Notes: generated by a model not told the origin, from the sequence alone. DNA of 64,000 nucleotides from Rhabdornis inornatus (GCA_013397075.1 VWZS01007725.1:310001-374000); one strand, 5' to 3'. Numbered from the stretch's first letter, positions 47,611 to 60,200 are shown. A program made the numbers and translations.

Positions 47611-47660
47611 CTATATTGATATATATGAACTATATGAACTATATATATGAACTATGAACT
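47611..47660 (+). repeat. AT-rich tandem repeat of TATATGAAC-type units
   Basis: Four variants of (TA)nTGAACTA follow each other over 50 bp, giving an irregular AT-rich minisatellite. Confidence 0.8.
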
Positions 47661-48534
47661 GTATTAATAGGTAAATGTAGATATGGGCATATCTATATAC
47701 TCTTGTATATAAAGCTGTTGGGTGGGTGCTAGAAGGTATTATTATTGCTTAGAGTGTACAAGAAAGGTGGGATAAGAATAAAAGCTTACCTTGTAACCAA
47801 AATTATGTTAAGCTGTAATTAGGGATAAGAGTAGAATCAGCCAGTTTGGAGCTAAGCAAGGAACCTTGGGCTTGTAGAGTTTATCCAATAAAAAATGCCA
47901 CACTGAGCCCCATGAGCTGGTAGCCTTGGTGTGCCTTCCACAGAATGCCTGGCCTTTTCACCAGAGGACTCCTTGGTGATTTACTGAGGACCTTGTTTAA
48001 CATGAGATCAGACATCATTTCCAAGCCCATTAAATTGTTTTTGGCTTAGCAATGTGGCTAGATTTTTTGTTCTAGTTTTCCTAGGGGCTTTATTAAAGTG
48101 TGAAGCTGCTTTCTGTGTTTCAGATAGAAGTAAGCGTGGTATTCATCATTTTGAGCTGCTGGTATTGAGCAGCTGCCTTTATTTTTGGTGCACTCTGGAA
48201 TTTCAGCTTGTTTCTGTATTTAAATAACTGATTAAAAATACGTAGAAAAGTCTCCGTGTTGCAAAGCCATTCAATATTTGGAGAGGATCTTAAGGAGAAA
48301 AAAAGTCCACTACCGAACATATATGGCTTCAAGTTTTAGAAAAGGGAAATGCTCAGAGATTAGTGTGGGGTCTTTTCTGTTAAGCACGGGGGATTGTCTG
48401 GATGAATTCCTTGAACTGTCAATACAGCCAGAGGAACTGGATGTGCTGAGACCTTCCCTAGCAGTGCCCAGGCTCTCACAGGAGCTGATCACACATTAGA
48501 AATGCCATGGGCAGGCCAGGGTGACCAAATCATC
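47661..48534. other. Unique non-coding DNA, no gene recognised
   Basis: A 73-codon plus frame (48278-48499) and a 60-codon minus frame overlap and are chance-like. No repeat is recognised. Confidence 0.5.
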
Positions 48535-48970
48535 ATGAGGTTAAAGCTATATCATTACTGATGTCACTTAGAGCAGGTGATGACCTTAGTACTTTCTTGT
48601 TTTAGCTGTGCTCTAATAATGCCCTTTTTTTTTCTCTCCCATTGCCTATTTATTTACGTGGAGTGAGGCCATCAGAGTGACAAGTTAAGTTAATGAGATG
48701 GTTCATAATTTCCTCTTTTTGTGATTTTAATTCAGCAGATTGTTGCCTTGCATCTGTATGTCTGTTGATGCGTCTCACACTCCTCTGACACATCACCTTT
48801 CCGGGGCTACAATTTTTCATCTAAGATTGTGGACAGGCATTTGGAAAGTGGCCTCAACCAGTGAGGCGAGGCGATTTTGGATCATTTTTATGAACCAAAG
48901 AGTAGAGTGATGCATAAAATATATGTCGAATTAGAACCAGTGTTTCACTGTAAGAATGACACCAATTAAT
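48535..48970. promoter_or_regulatory. Enhancer-like block (candidate conserved non-coding element)
   Basis: A repeat-free stretch with motif-rich unique sequence: ATTACTGATGTCAC near 48555 (CRE-like TGATGTCA), TAAGTTAATGAG near 48685, TGATTTTAATTC near 48720, GATGCGTCTCAC near 48767, GAGGCGAGGCGATT near 48863 with two CpG, and ACCAATTAATGGG near 48961. No significant open frame crosses it. Function is inferred only. Confidence 0.3.
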
Positions 48971-49426
48971 GGGTTCTGTGGGTTTGGGTTTAATAGAGCA
49001 GAAGATTTACCAGCCTTTAAAAGCTTAATACCGACACTGTTTTTTTGGGTGAAATAATTTGTCAATAGCTTAGAGCTTCCTGACTTCCTTGGTCCTTTGC
49101 AAACAGCACAGAGACTGACAGTGCTATGGTGCTCCTTGCTAAAAGTTTCTCAATCTTTTTCAGGGATGGAGCTTGAGTGAACAACAGGATGCATTTTATA
49201 TAGAGAATATGAAGAAAGAAAATCAACACAGATAAGAAACTCTCTCTGCAGCTGTGACTGGCTCTTGCCAGCATTGGTGGTGGGATGAATGCCAGGTTAT
49301 TTGTCTGGCTTTGTCAAGTGCCTCCTCTTCTTCCTTTATTCAGAAATCTTTTCTTCCAGGTTACTTGCCCTTGGTCTTCATAGACTAAGATGAGACACAA
49401 CCATCAATCTTAGTGCAGAGCTACCA
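48971..49426. other. Unique non-coding DNA, no gene recognised
   Basis: Nothing recognised apart from a 70-codon chance frame on the minus strand. Confidence 0.5.
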
Positions 49427-49560
49427 CAGGATCACAGAATGGTTTGGGTGGGAAGGGACCTTAAAGACCACCTAGTTCCTGGCCCTTGCCATGGACAGGG
49501 ACATCTTCCACTAGACCAGTTTGCTCAAAGCCCCCTCCAACCTGGCCTCAAGCACTTTCA
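49427..49560 (-). mobile_element. CR1 LINE, short 3' end fragment (avian type)
   Basis: The copy begins AGGATCACAGAATGG and continues with the avian CR1 3' words GGTTTGGGTGGGAAGGGACC, TTAAAGACCACCTAGTTCC, CCATGGACAGGGACATCTTC, CACTAGACCAGTTTGCTCAA and CCCCCTCCAACCTGGCCTCA, then fades at about 49560. About 135 bp remain. Orientation is minus because the terminal octamer lies at the low-coordinate end. No coding part is present. Confidence 0.93.
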
Positions 49561-50027
49561 TCTCATATGAGATAGGGAAACTGAACTGATGGTCCAGAGC
49601 TAGTGGGTTTTCTTGTGGGAACCCTATAAAATCTGATGGGCTTTGTGTTAGAAATCATCATATCCACAGGTAGATTCTTCAGCTCACCATGAATTTGGCT
49701 TCTCAATAGGGAAAGAGATTATGCCCACGCCGCACAGGATTTATTCAAATTTAATAAAAAAAAGCTTTTTCCTTGGGTATATTCAATGCTAAGAATGACT
49801 TACAGTGAGCCCATGAATATGTCTTTAAAATTACCAAGACAATGAGCTTAAAAAATTATCATGTGTTCTTTAATCCTCATAAACAAAGGGATTTGCCATA
49901 CAAGATTATTTTAAGAGCGTTCTTAAATGATTCCTTATTCCTTAACCACATTTTGTTTGTGAAAAGGCATGACTATGTGGTTTCTCAGATAATATTATTC
50001 CAACATAAGAATGCAAAGCACTTCTTT
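49561..50027. other. Unique AT-rich non-coding DNA
   Basis: An AT-rich region with a 95-codon plus-strand frame (49842-50129) that runs through a 14-base poly-A, so it is not credible as a gene. Confidence 0.5.
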
Positions 50028-50041
50028 AAAAAAAAAAAAAA
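50028..50041 (+). repeat. Poly-A run (14 bases)
   Basis: Uninterrupted A run. Confidence 0.85.
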
Positions 50042-50789
50042 GCAAACAAGCAAATGGAATGTAAATAAAGGAGAAACGCAAAATATTTGGACTTCTGAAG
50101 TTCCTCCAGGGTTATTTTATGTATTTTAGAATGGTTTACATTTCCCTTGCAAAATTTCCCTTGCATACAAAGAAAAGAGAGAATTTTCAAGGATCTGAGG
50201 CTACATAAGAGTTTGAGCAAAGAAAATCATGGTCATGAAAACACTGTTTGTGTTTTGCAGTGACATACAACTTGAGAAGAGCCTTTCTTGGATCTTTTCT
50301 TCAAGTGAGAGCTCTCGTTACCATACCACTTCCACACCAGCTATCACAGAAAAGATCAAATGCTAATTCAGACCACAGGAAAAGGTTATTCAAGTTATTC
50401 AAGAGGTCACTAAAAGTAGAAATTTACAACACTCGATCAGGAGATAATGCAGGATGTTTGCTTAGCCAATGAACTTTGCTTACAGCAGATTCTAAAAAAC
50501 TTTACCCAGGCTGTCTTTGCTAGCAAGATGTTTAGATGCAAAGAGAGAAGAACATAAAGTATCTCTGAATCTCCTCTTTTACCCAGGAGAGGCCTTTGGG
50601 GAAGATGAATCTGATTGAATTTCATACCTATATTTGTGTGAGCCCCACTGATGGTTATGGGAACCATGTCTCCTCTCAAGAGGACTTGAGAGTTGTATAT
50701 CATGTTCTACATTGTGTTCCTCAAAGAACTGTAGAAAATCAGAGTTATAATCTAACAAATTTGAGAAGATGTCTCCTGAAGGGGTAAAT
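50042..50789. other. Unique non-coding DNA, no gene recognised
   Basis: It includes small direct repeats (ATTTCCCTTGC twice near 50138-50165 and TTATTCAAG twice near 50387-50404). Frames of at most 88 codons. Confidence 0.5.
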
Positions 50790-50990
50790 TACCATGCAGA
50801 ATGTGTTCTTTTATTGTAAAGCTGTAATCTTATTTTACTGTTCTATTAATGTTGTACAGTGAGCAGTGACTGGGGCCGTGCCGAGGAACATAATAATTGT
50901 TGTTTGTTATAGCAATATTTAATATATTTCATTAATACAGAGATGTTTTCACGAGGATAGTGGAAATTCTATTGCAGGGCAGGATAAGAA
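50790..50990. promoter_or_regulatory. Enhancer-like AT-rich block (candidate)
   Basis: Repeat-free AT-rich sequence with CTATTAATGTTG near 50843, CATAATAATTGTTGTTTG near 50889 (SOX-like ATTGTT with a TAAT core), and TTTCATTAATACAG near 50928. An isolated GGGGCCGTGCCGAGG island with two CpG lies in its centre near 50872. No open frame covers it. Confidence 0.27.
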
Positions 50991-52777
50991 GACATATCTA
51001 TGCTTTGTTAAAATATACATCAACTATGTCTTAATTTTTCCAAATCAGCCTTGATCCCAACTATTGGTTGATCTCCTCAGTAATCAGAGAGGACTGTGAA
51101 ATGTTCTCTCAAAGGTTGGCTCTTGAGTGGGCCAAAATACAGCTTACTAAAGCAGAAAAGCAAAGTTGACTTTTTGAGGAGCAGGTGGCAAGAAGCCTTT
51201 CAGTGAGGCTGATGGGCCAGTGGGCAGGGTTTGATGCTGAAGGATAAGGATAAGGATGCCCTTGAGGGCTGCCTGGTGGCACGGTACCACCATGTGGTGC
51301 TTCCATTTGACTTCATCTGCTGATGAGCAGATTGCTCTTGGGGAAGCTCACTCTGTGCCATGCTCTGCAGGAACGAGGGTGCTCATGAATCATTGCTGCA
51401 CTGTTCTTTGTGCTTTCTCCTAAAGCCCTGCTCAGGCCGAAACTCCCAAGACCAGTCCTATTTGCTGGTCACTCAAGGAGAGAAGTGAAATAGGGAATGG
51501 AAAAGCACCAAGGGATGGGGCCAGCTTGGCCAGGCCATCAACCCCACAGGTCAGCTCTTTCTTCCAGCAGTTCCAGCTCTGCTCCAGCAGTTCTGCCATA
51601 GAGGTCTTGCTGTAACAGACCTCCTGCAGCTGTGGCACTGTCACTGTCCAGACTTTCCAGTCCTCTCCATCTGTCCATCTGTTCTTTCCCTTCTTCATGG
51701 ACATCAGAGTTTGGATTAAGAATTGCTGGGCTGGGAGGGTATTCTGCTTGTGGAAAGAGGATGATGGATGGGTTGAGAGCAGCCTATCCATTCCCTTTGA
51801 AGGAATGGCAGGACTGTTGGAGAAGTGGTGGCATCAGTGACTGTGCCCACATTAATACAGTGGAAGGAGGAAATAGCACTGGCACCTTGCAAGAAGTGGT
51901 GATGCTGGAGTGGAGTGAACAGCAAGTGCTCTTAATAATGACAGCCACCTGTTTCATTAGCCATAGCTTCAAACAGAAAGGATGTGGCTTGTAAATCACC
52001 ATGCAAAGCAGGCTGGCAAGGACCAGATAGGGGCTGGGAGTTGCCAAAGGCTCTGATAGCAGCTGAAACAACAGATGTGTTGCACCAAAGACTGCCAGGA
52101 AGGGAACAAATGGCCATGGCTGCACTTTCCCTTGGGCAAAGCAGAACAGTGACACTGCCATTTGGCAATATTTTGGCCAGCTCTTTATATGGGTAGTTGA
52201 CCTTGATTTGCAAGGCTGATACTTTTAGTGTCCTCCAGTTGGCACTTGCTGTATTAGCCACCTAAAGACATGTCAGCATGAAACCTGGACATAAAAATTT
52301 ATCCCAGCCTAATTCATGGAAGGGACGGGAACTTATGGTGCACTAGCATGCTACTTGCATAAATTGCATCTCATTGCTTTTTATAGCTTACATATACACT
52401 ATAAATTTTGTAAGAAGAGAGAGAAAGGGAGCTAAATAAGATTGAATACATGCAGAAAGAGAAGTTCCTTTTCCTTCTAGTTTCCAGAAAAGCAGTTGCT
52501 TCCCTTTGTCTGGAGGTGTGAGCTGTAAGGATGAGCAGTGGATGAATTTCAAAAAATTCAAAGCCTTGGCTTGACTCAGATATGGCACCCTCAGCTGAAT
52601 TGGCCAAGAACGCAGGCAGAAGCCAGGCTGGCTCAATATTGAACACCCCTGGAGCTCAGCTCTCAGTGAATGTGAACCAAGTGTTGAAGGAATGTAGGAT
52701 GAGACTTGACTGAACCTCTGCCAAGATCCATCAAAGGCAGAGATTTGAAGAAGGATAGCCCTTTGAGATTAAGAAGA
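50991..52777. other. Unique non-coding DNA, no gene recognised
   Basis: Opposite-strand frames overlap at 51432-52261 (119, 125 and 109 codons minus; 120 codons plus), in several phases, with no known domain. A repeated AAGGATAAGGATAAGGATG word lies near 51240. Confidence 0.5.
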
Positions 52778-52915
52778 GCTAGGCTGTGTTTCTGGCTCTG
52801 TCTCATACTCCTGGGTGACCCTGGGCAAGGCGTTTAATCATGCAAAAAGGAATATCAGCTGTATCCTCACTTTACAGGGCTGCAGGGGTGTTGAAAGGAC
52901 AGATTAATTAAAGTT
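52778..52915 (+). repeat. MIR/CORE-SINE element (ancient)
   Basis: This is the best SINE match in the window. 'tggctctgtctcatactcct' corresponds to the MIR 'tggctctgccacttactagc' part, 'gggtgaccctgggcaaggcg' to 'tgtgaccttgggcaagtcac', 'tttaatcatgc' to 'ttaacctctc', 'aaggaatatcagctgtatcc' to 'ggataatagcacctacct', and 'agggctgcaggggtgttgaa' with 'gacagattaattaaa' to 'agggttgttgtgaggattaaatg'. The part normally reading 'gcctcagtttcctcatctg' is deleted. The order and spacing make chance unlikely. Confidence 0.7.
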
Positions 52916-54710
52916 TAGGAGAGACTCAAAGAGAACAATGACAAGTCCTACATAAATAGCTTGTTGCTAGAGCTAATGGGAAATGCAAGCTGCAACCCCA
53001 TGTGAATTTCTGACATTGCGACATTTGGTTACGAGCAGGTTGATGCAAAATAGACAATTTTGGCAAAATAATCAGGTCACTAATTTCTATTAGGAAGCAT
53101 CAGCATGTCTCATTTTGGCTTATTTCAGGTACTTTCTGGCTTTTGAACTCCTTTTCCCAACACAATCTATCATACCAAGCTCTCAGGATGCCTTGTGGCA
53201 CTGTAGTCAGAGGAGAAATTCTATCTCATCCTGACAGAGGTAATTTGGCTCTGTACCTCTGTAATAATATGCAAATCTCCCTAACACCATCTTTTTCAAA
53301 TCACTACAGAAGTTCAGGCAAGAATCTGCTGCTTGTGAGATCAATCTAAAATTCAGATTTGTTTCAGCAGATCATAATATTTGAGTTGATGTCCACCGCC
53401 CTATCTCCTACAGGTTTTTCACTCTGAGTTTCCCATCTCAGAAAAATCAATGTATATTTAAGGATGGATTTTTTTGGAAACCATATGTTCCTGCTACAAG
53501 AACACATTGATATCTTTTTGCTTGTTGGCTATATGTGGTATTTAGTGACTACTTCCATTTTCCAATTCAGGCTAAAGCCCTTTGTGTTGCTCTATGAGTA
53601 TACTAGAGTAGAAAATCACAGAATTCCTTATAAACTTAAGCTGATTTATAATACACATAAAAGGTGAAATAGGAGAGGGTTTCTACTTTTCACCATAAAG
53701 CAGGCAAAAACTGTTAATTCAGCCAAATATTCCACAGTCTCTGTAAATAAATCCAAATCCCTCAATATAAAATGAAATGGATAGGTTGTTAATCCATTAG
53801 AAATAAAATAATTGTCTTTTTTTTTGTTGTATCCCTGACAGAAGTCTGAGGTTAGATAGATGCATGTGAATAGTGTTGTAGGAAGTATTTTGCTCATCTG
53901 TATGCAAATAGGTTGGGTAAAGTGTGGTTAAAAAAATGTACAAGGAAAAATAAAAGAGATTTGTAGGAAGATAAGGAAAGCAATGTTTCACATGGGAAAA
54001 AAAAGGGATTTTGTTCTACATTTGACAGTGACTTACAAATTACTCCTTACTTTGCCACGATAAAATTACTCAATATCCTACCCCCCAAAAAAAATTCAAA
54101 TAATTTTTCAAAGGTAATTTACTATCTCATAAAAAAACAACAACAACAAAAAACAAGCCCTAACAAAATCACATTGTTAGGACTTTCTTGGGGAAAATAT
54201 TATTTTTGTTTGGACTGTCATCAAAATGCATAATTTCAGGGAAATTGTAACATGAGAAATCAAAGGACTGGAAATTTTGAGTAAAACTAACTTTATGAAA
54301 TTTTTCATCCGGTGTCACTGAGTCCCCGTGAGCTGCTCATTTCCTCATCTGAGGAACTCAGACGAGTTCCCTGTAACAAAGCAGCAGCTTTTGGAGCTGC
54401 TGTGTTTATTGAGTTAACCTCTGCTGCATATTCTGACAGAAAAGGTGCTCTTTGTGGGAGAAGTGTGCTAAATTTTCGTGTCTGTATTTGATGCTACCTG
54501 CATCACCCTGGAGAAGGGTTGGGGAGAGCTGGTAAAATTCCCAGAGCCAAAGCAAATCTGTTTTTATGATATTTCATGATGTTTGATGATTTAATCACAT
54601 ATGGGTCAGTATCTGTGTATGTGTGTATTACAGGTACGTTCTCAAGGATCCTCTTTCCCTTGACTCCTTCCTAGGAGCCACCACGAGCACACCAGGCATG
54701 TGAAGGTGCA
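52916..54710. other. Unique AT-rich non-coding DNA
   Basis: AT-rich, especially 53360-54260, with short poly-A/T runs and an (AAC)n stretch near 54137-54152. Frames of at most 83 codons with no known domain. Confidence 0.5.
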
Positions 54711-57700
54711 TTTCAGCACTCCTGGGTGGGTGCAGACTCCGGTGGTTTTGGTGAAGGATTTCCTGTGTGGCTGCTGGGGACAGGAGCACAGAACCACACC
54801 CACCTGATCCCTGCCAGACATGCTCTCACTTCAGTCAGGCTTTTAGACCAAAAGGGGCAAACAAGCCTCTTTTTGCTGGAGGTGATGTTGAAATTCATGC
54901 TGAGTTTAATATGACTGAATTTTCACGCTGCAAAAGTTTTAGGGATTACAGTCTCTTCCTGCATGTATCAATTTTTTCCCCACTAAAACTCTTAATCCAG
55001 ATTTCTCCTGTGAGGCCACTGGCTCCTACATTAGACTCTTTTTGAATCATAATCTCCAAATCCTATTCTGACTCCAGACAGCATCTCATTTTTTGGCTGA
55101 GGATTGAGGGAAGCCTCCTTCTCCCCATATTCAGGGGTGTAGGGATCCTTTCATGGCTTCTGCTAAACTGTGCTGCTCCCGAGGCAAAAGACAACAGAGT
55201 TATTTACAGGCTCCAAGTGATAAGGTGAGTCAATAGAAATCACAGTGGATTTTTGTTTACTGAACCAACAAACAGACCCTGGCAACAAACTCCCAGAGTG
55301 GTGGGAATGACATTTGGTGGCCCCCCACTCCCACCTTCACCTGCACATATGGCAATCCTGCCACAAAGGCACAGCACCTTCCTTCCCCCAGCCTGGAAGA
55401 CAGAAATGAGGAGAGAGCCTGTCCTTGCACTGTGCCTGTGCCATGACTGATCTTGGTGCTGCTGCTGCTGATTATCACATCTGTGCCTCCACAGCTGATG
55501 CTCGGCTCCTCCACTTCCACCCAGCTTCCCCCCTTCCCAGCTCCAAGTCATCAGGAGAGGGTAGGGAAGGTGCTTGAAAATTCCCTTTGAAATCTTGCCT
55601 GTGAGGCATGGATTTATCAAAGCAAAGAAGTTGTGTGTGTGAGCACCTGCCCTGCCATCACATCAAAGGAAAGAACAAGAAGGAGTTTCAAAGGGGTGCC
55701 CTTGCTCCCCCTTCCCCATTTCTTGGTGCACACACGTGTGAACACACAGGCACACACGTATTTCCCTGCCTTTAGAAACCATGGAGCTTCTGCTGGGGCT
55801 GCTCCTTAAACTCAGCACTGATGGGGAGATTCACAATCCCTCAGCATGGACACAGTATTCAGGGATTAACCAGCTAAAGCACTGCATCAGTTCCTGCCCT
55901 GAACCCAGAGACAGATGCAGCTGAACCAGTGGCTCAGAAATGGCTCCTTAAAAGGTCAGGATTACCCACAAAAGCACATCAGATCCCTTGCCAAAAGACA
56001 AGAGGGTGTTGTCTTTAGTACAGGTGACAGCTGATAAAACAGCCTTTCCCATGTGCTCAATAAAAGCAACAGGCTCAGAGCCCCTCTCAACACCTTTATC
56101 CTGGCTGTCAGTTGTGAAGCCTCCTGGTACCAATAAGACACAAGTCAGGACAAAGATTGCCCTGGTTTCTGAGGGGTGGGGCAGTGGCACATGCAGTGAA
56201 GTGACCTGAAGCTGCAATGATGGAACAAACACACGGCAGAGCGAGGAGCAGAGCTCCAGTCTAAGTTTCAGACTCAGAGAGACAGAGATGTCTTGCCTAA
56301 TTTGTGGGCTCCAATTCTCTCCATAGTTGGGATAAGGTGAACTCTGGGCTCAGCTCTTCTAGAGGGTGATTTGGTCCTGTTGTTTCATGGGTGATGACTG
56401 ATGTATCTGCAGATGTCTACACAGAGCAAGGATGAAAAGCAGCAGCCAGCATGGCTACAGCTGTCACTGCCACAGGACAGTGGCCAGGACCTTCTTTGGC
56501 TTTGTGCTGTGGCCTTTTGCTGCTGCTTGCTCTGTTCTATGACCTTTTCAAAGTTTTACACTTGGCTTATTAACTGGACATGGTGAAGTGGCTCTGGAAC
56601 TGGTTTAATGTAGCAAATAATTTTGTGTGCCAATCTGCACACAGAGATCAGGATGAGAGTCTCAATTTCATAGCAATGAGCATGTTTTCTTGAGGATGCG
56701 ATGGTTTCATTCTCTCCAGGGTTCATCATCACATCTTATTCAATTTCTACCACACCTATTATCTTAAGAAGACACGTATATCTGGGAATGCTCCTCTTCT
56801 CCTCAACCATCATTTTTCTTCCCAGGCGTGGTCATCATCCCTTGGACTTCAAGCACTTCTCCTCAGACCTCAGTTTCCTAACTAAGATTACTTATTGATA
56901 GCCACTTTCTTTTCTTTTTTCTTTTTATTTCCCTTTTGGCTCCATAGCTCATCAATTAACTGGAGAGGGTATTGATCAGTAATTGTGTCAGGTTTCCCAA
57001 AGGTTTCTGGGAAATGCAGCTGCTGCTGCTGCTTCAGATGATTGCATATGCTCTGTCTTTGATTCACAGAGCACAGCCAGGGAGTATTCTCACTCAATGT
57101 GACTTAAACGAGCAATGAGCTCACAATTTACCCTTAGGAGGGTATTATTTGCAGCTCTTGCTAGATGGGTGTTTGACATTAAAAAGAAAACAGAAGAAGC
57201 CAGAGCCTAACAATTAATTCCCACTGAGCCAAATGGAAACTTTAAACTGGGGGTCTATGGCAGCCCGACATACATTAATTTACAGCACTAAGCTACCTGG
57301 CTGGAAGGATATTTGTGCCTGGCAAACTAAACTTACAGTAGTAACAGGATTTGTACCACAGTCCAATTTTACCCTTCTCCTTCTAAAAGATCAGTAAATT
57401 AAGTAGATGTTGGTGGCACTCTGTGCTGTAATACTGCTGCTGTAATCCCTACTGGGTCTCCCACTGCTAGCACAGATCCTAAATTTGGAAATTATTTGCT
57501 TAAAGAGATCAGCTATTGATTAATAAGGGATTTTCATTTTTTTTCTGAGACTTCATCTGCTTCTCTACATGAGGGATAATTCTGCCCTGGCAAGCCCGTA
57601 ATTCCCAAGCCTGGGATTGTGTTGGCATTCTCAATGTGTCCATGTGCAGGTGCTCACCTCTTTTCCTTGCCAAAGCCCTACTGATTTCAGTTGAGGAGAA

Positions 57701-59685
57701 AAACAACATGACATTGCCTTTGATTCTGGGACGATTCATGTGGACCACAATATGCCTCTGGCATCAAAGACTCAGTATCCATCTCACTGGCAAATGTCAG
57801 AGGCTGTTCAAAAGCAGCTAAAGGTGGGGGAGGACGCAAACTGATCCATCCACAAATAGCCTGGGAAAGAGCTGCTTTATACATCTGAATATGGCAGATC
57901 TTTCAGCAGTGGCTCCTTTGCACTGTGTGGTGATCAGCTGCCTCTTGCTCACTGCTGTGTCAAGGAGTGCAGCTGGGTGTTGTGCTGAGCCCCTCAGCAG
58001 TGCTCCAGGGAGGGCTGGGCCCCCAGACCATCACAGGAGGTCTGGGACATTGCAGTCATGATGGCTCATTAGAAGGTGATGTGATGTTGCAAAAGGGGGC
58101 TGAGGAGAAGAGGCATTTTTTGAGTGCCAGTATTTTGGCAGGTAGAAGAGGAATTGCTCTGTGTGTCTCTATGCACCCTTCTTTCTGCCAATAGGAGAGC
58201 TTTTGGAAAGGTCTCCTCACTCATGTTCCTCACTGAACATCCCCTGCATATCCCCAAAGCTCACCACAAATTAGTGTGAGGGAAATTGTTCCTACTGACA
58301 GGATGTGACTTTGTCCTGTGTCTGAGACCAAGCTTCTTGCTCTTCAAGAAACCACTCAACAAAGGGATTATTCAAGCTACTCAGGCTTGGGTCTCAAGCC
58401 CCTGACATAAAACTTCATGGAGCATCTGATTGAAATAAGCTGTTGACAACCCCTTGTTGGGGTAAGAAAGGGTAAGAAAGAAGAAAGGCAAAGGACTTCA
58501 TGATGGGCTGGAGGGTTTTGAGTGTCTCAGCTACAGTGAAAGCAGACAGACTGATGTTTTGCTTATGCTGTCCCAAACCAGCCCTCCATTCACCTGTTTC
58601 TGGTATTGCCTCCTAGGGCTGTTCAATGGTAAGTGAATAATTTCCTGGGTCCAGACGTATTTTCATGCTTCAATGGGAGTGATAAAAAGCTTGTCAGATG
58701 AAGCTTGTTCTCACAACACCCCTTGCAAGTGCATGTCCAGCCCATGCAGACACACACAAACACGAAGGCTTTCTCACTGTCCCCAGCTTTGTACTATCCA
58801 ACTCCACCACTGTTTTTTTCTCTGTTTGCACCTTGCCTTGTATTCAGTGCAGCATCCCCGTGTGTGCTGTGCTTCCCACAGTAACCCACATACACGTGTT
58901 CCCACACGGATTAGGCACGCACCAGATCTTCACAATTCCCTTGTGGCACCTGGCACAAGTTCAAATAAGTTGAATTGGAAAGCAATGGCTTTTTCCCCTC
59001 TTATCACTACATGTAGATCTTCATTGGGTTGGTGACTTTCCAGCATATCACACCCACTGTTCGTGTTTTCTTTTGTTAATCTATTAGCTCAGCAGATAAT
59101 AAACCAGTCTGAGAAAGAATTAGCACTTTGATTATGCCTTTCTGCCTCACAGAGGATTTTTTTTTTTCAATTGAGGTGAGTGGTAATTCTTTCCATGAAG
59201 AGTCAGCATGTGAATTTTCTAGCCACCAGCAGAGCATCTTCTGTAATTCCACACACTGAGCATCTTCACCAGGCTGTCAGCTGCTGCTTCTGACTGCTTC
59301 TCTTGTGCTACGGACTTTCACACTGCTCTGGGAAAGCTTCACAGCCCAAAGATGACACCTGCTTCCTTGTGAACTGCTGCAAAAATGCTCTGAGCCCACC
59401 CTGTAGGATGAGTGGTTGTTATGGGAGATGAACCAACAAAGGGCTTGAGTTAAGGGTGCCAGTGGAATGAGGAGTCTCCTGATGAGCTGGGTTTGACCTG
59501 GGCTGTTCCAACCATGAAGGTTAACCCTTGGTTTTCAGCCCTGATGCCATGTTCAGCCATTATTTCCCAAAGTTTAGAGCTGCTGTCAGCAGGGTGAAAG
59601 GTGGTTCGAACAAAGGACTGAGTTCCAGCAGGAAAGGGTCTAACTCAGCCCATGTGAAAATTTAGTCCCTAATTTTAAAACAAAA
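54711..59685. other. Unique non-coding DNA, no gene recognised
   Basis: Frames up to 126 codons (minus, 55240-55620) and 120 codons (plus, 58673-59035) overlap others and show no known domain. Simple-sequence spots are GCTGCTGCTGCT near 55459 and 57019, CACACA/CACGTGTG words at 55731-55760 and a T12 run near 59158. No interspersed repeat is recognised. Confidence 0.5.
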
Positions 59686-60200
59686 ACAGAATCACATTAA
59701 GAAGCTAAGTTGAAATAGCAGCTTTATTTCTTCCGAGCATTCTCATATATATGCTGTAATTCATTCCTTCCCCATCAATCACAGTAAAGAGAATATTTTC
59801 TTAAAGTAATTGTAAATGAAAGAGATGTGATGAAATCACTGCCAATGGTCAGGCTGGGAATTCATCAACATGTCTACTGATCCTCTTAAAAAGATATGAT
59901 TGCCAGTTGAATTGTGGAGCCTAATGGAAGCAAAATTAGTTGACAAAGTTAGGTTTATTTTTCCAGAGTTATAGGCTTGATCGTATTTCCAATTCCCTGC
60001 TAAACAAAGCTATGGGACTACCTTTTGTTCAATTTGAAGCATTTAATGACTTCATAAAAAAGGAAAAACCCAGACTGTTGAAATTTATATCCATAAGAAG
60101 TTGTCATCTTTGCCTTATTTTCAATTTTCCCGTGAAGTTATTAAGACATTATGTGATCGTAATATATTTATGGGGAGGGGGAAATGAGGTGTAACTCTGA
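59686..60200. promoter_or_regulatory. Enhancer-like AT-rich block (candidate conserved non-coding element)
   Basis: A 500-bp repeat-free AT-rich stretch with TGTAATTCATTCC near 59755, AAAATTAGTTGAC near 59932, GCATTTAATGACTTC near 60037 and TGATCGTAATATATTTATGG near 60152. An 84-codon plus-strand frame (59940-60194) runs through it, without a recognised family. The even, non-repetitive texture resembles conserved non-coding DNA. Alignment to other birds would decide. Confidence 0.3.

Noticed and set aside
48101..48133. Possible 6-nt micro-exon (pyrimidine tract, TTTCAG, then GAAGTAAGC donor-like)
   Set aside because: Splice-like signals this close are common by chance, and there are no flanking exons to support it.
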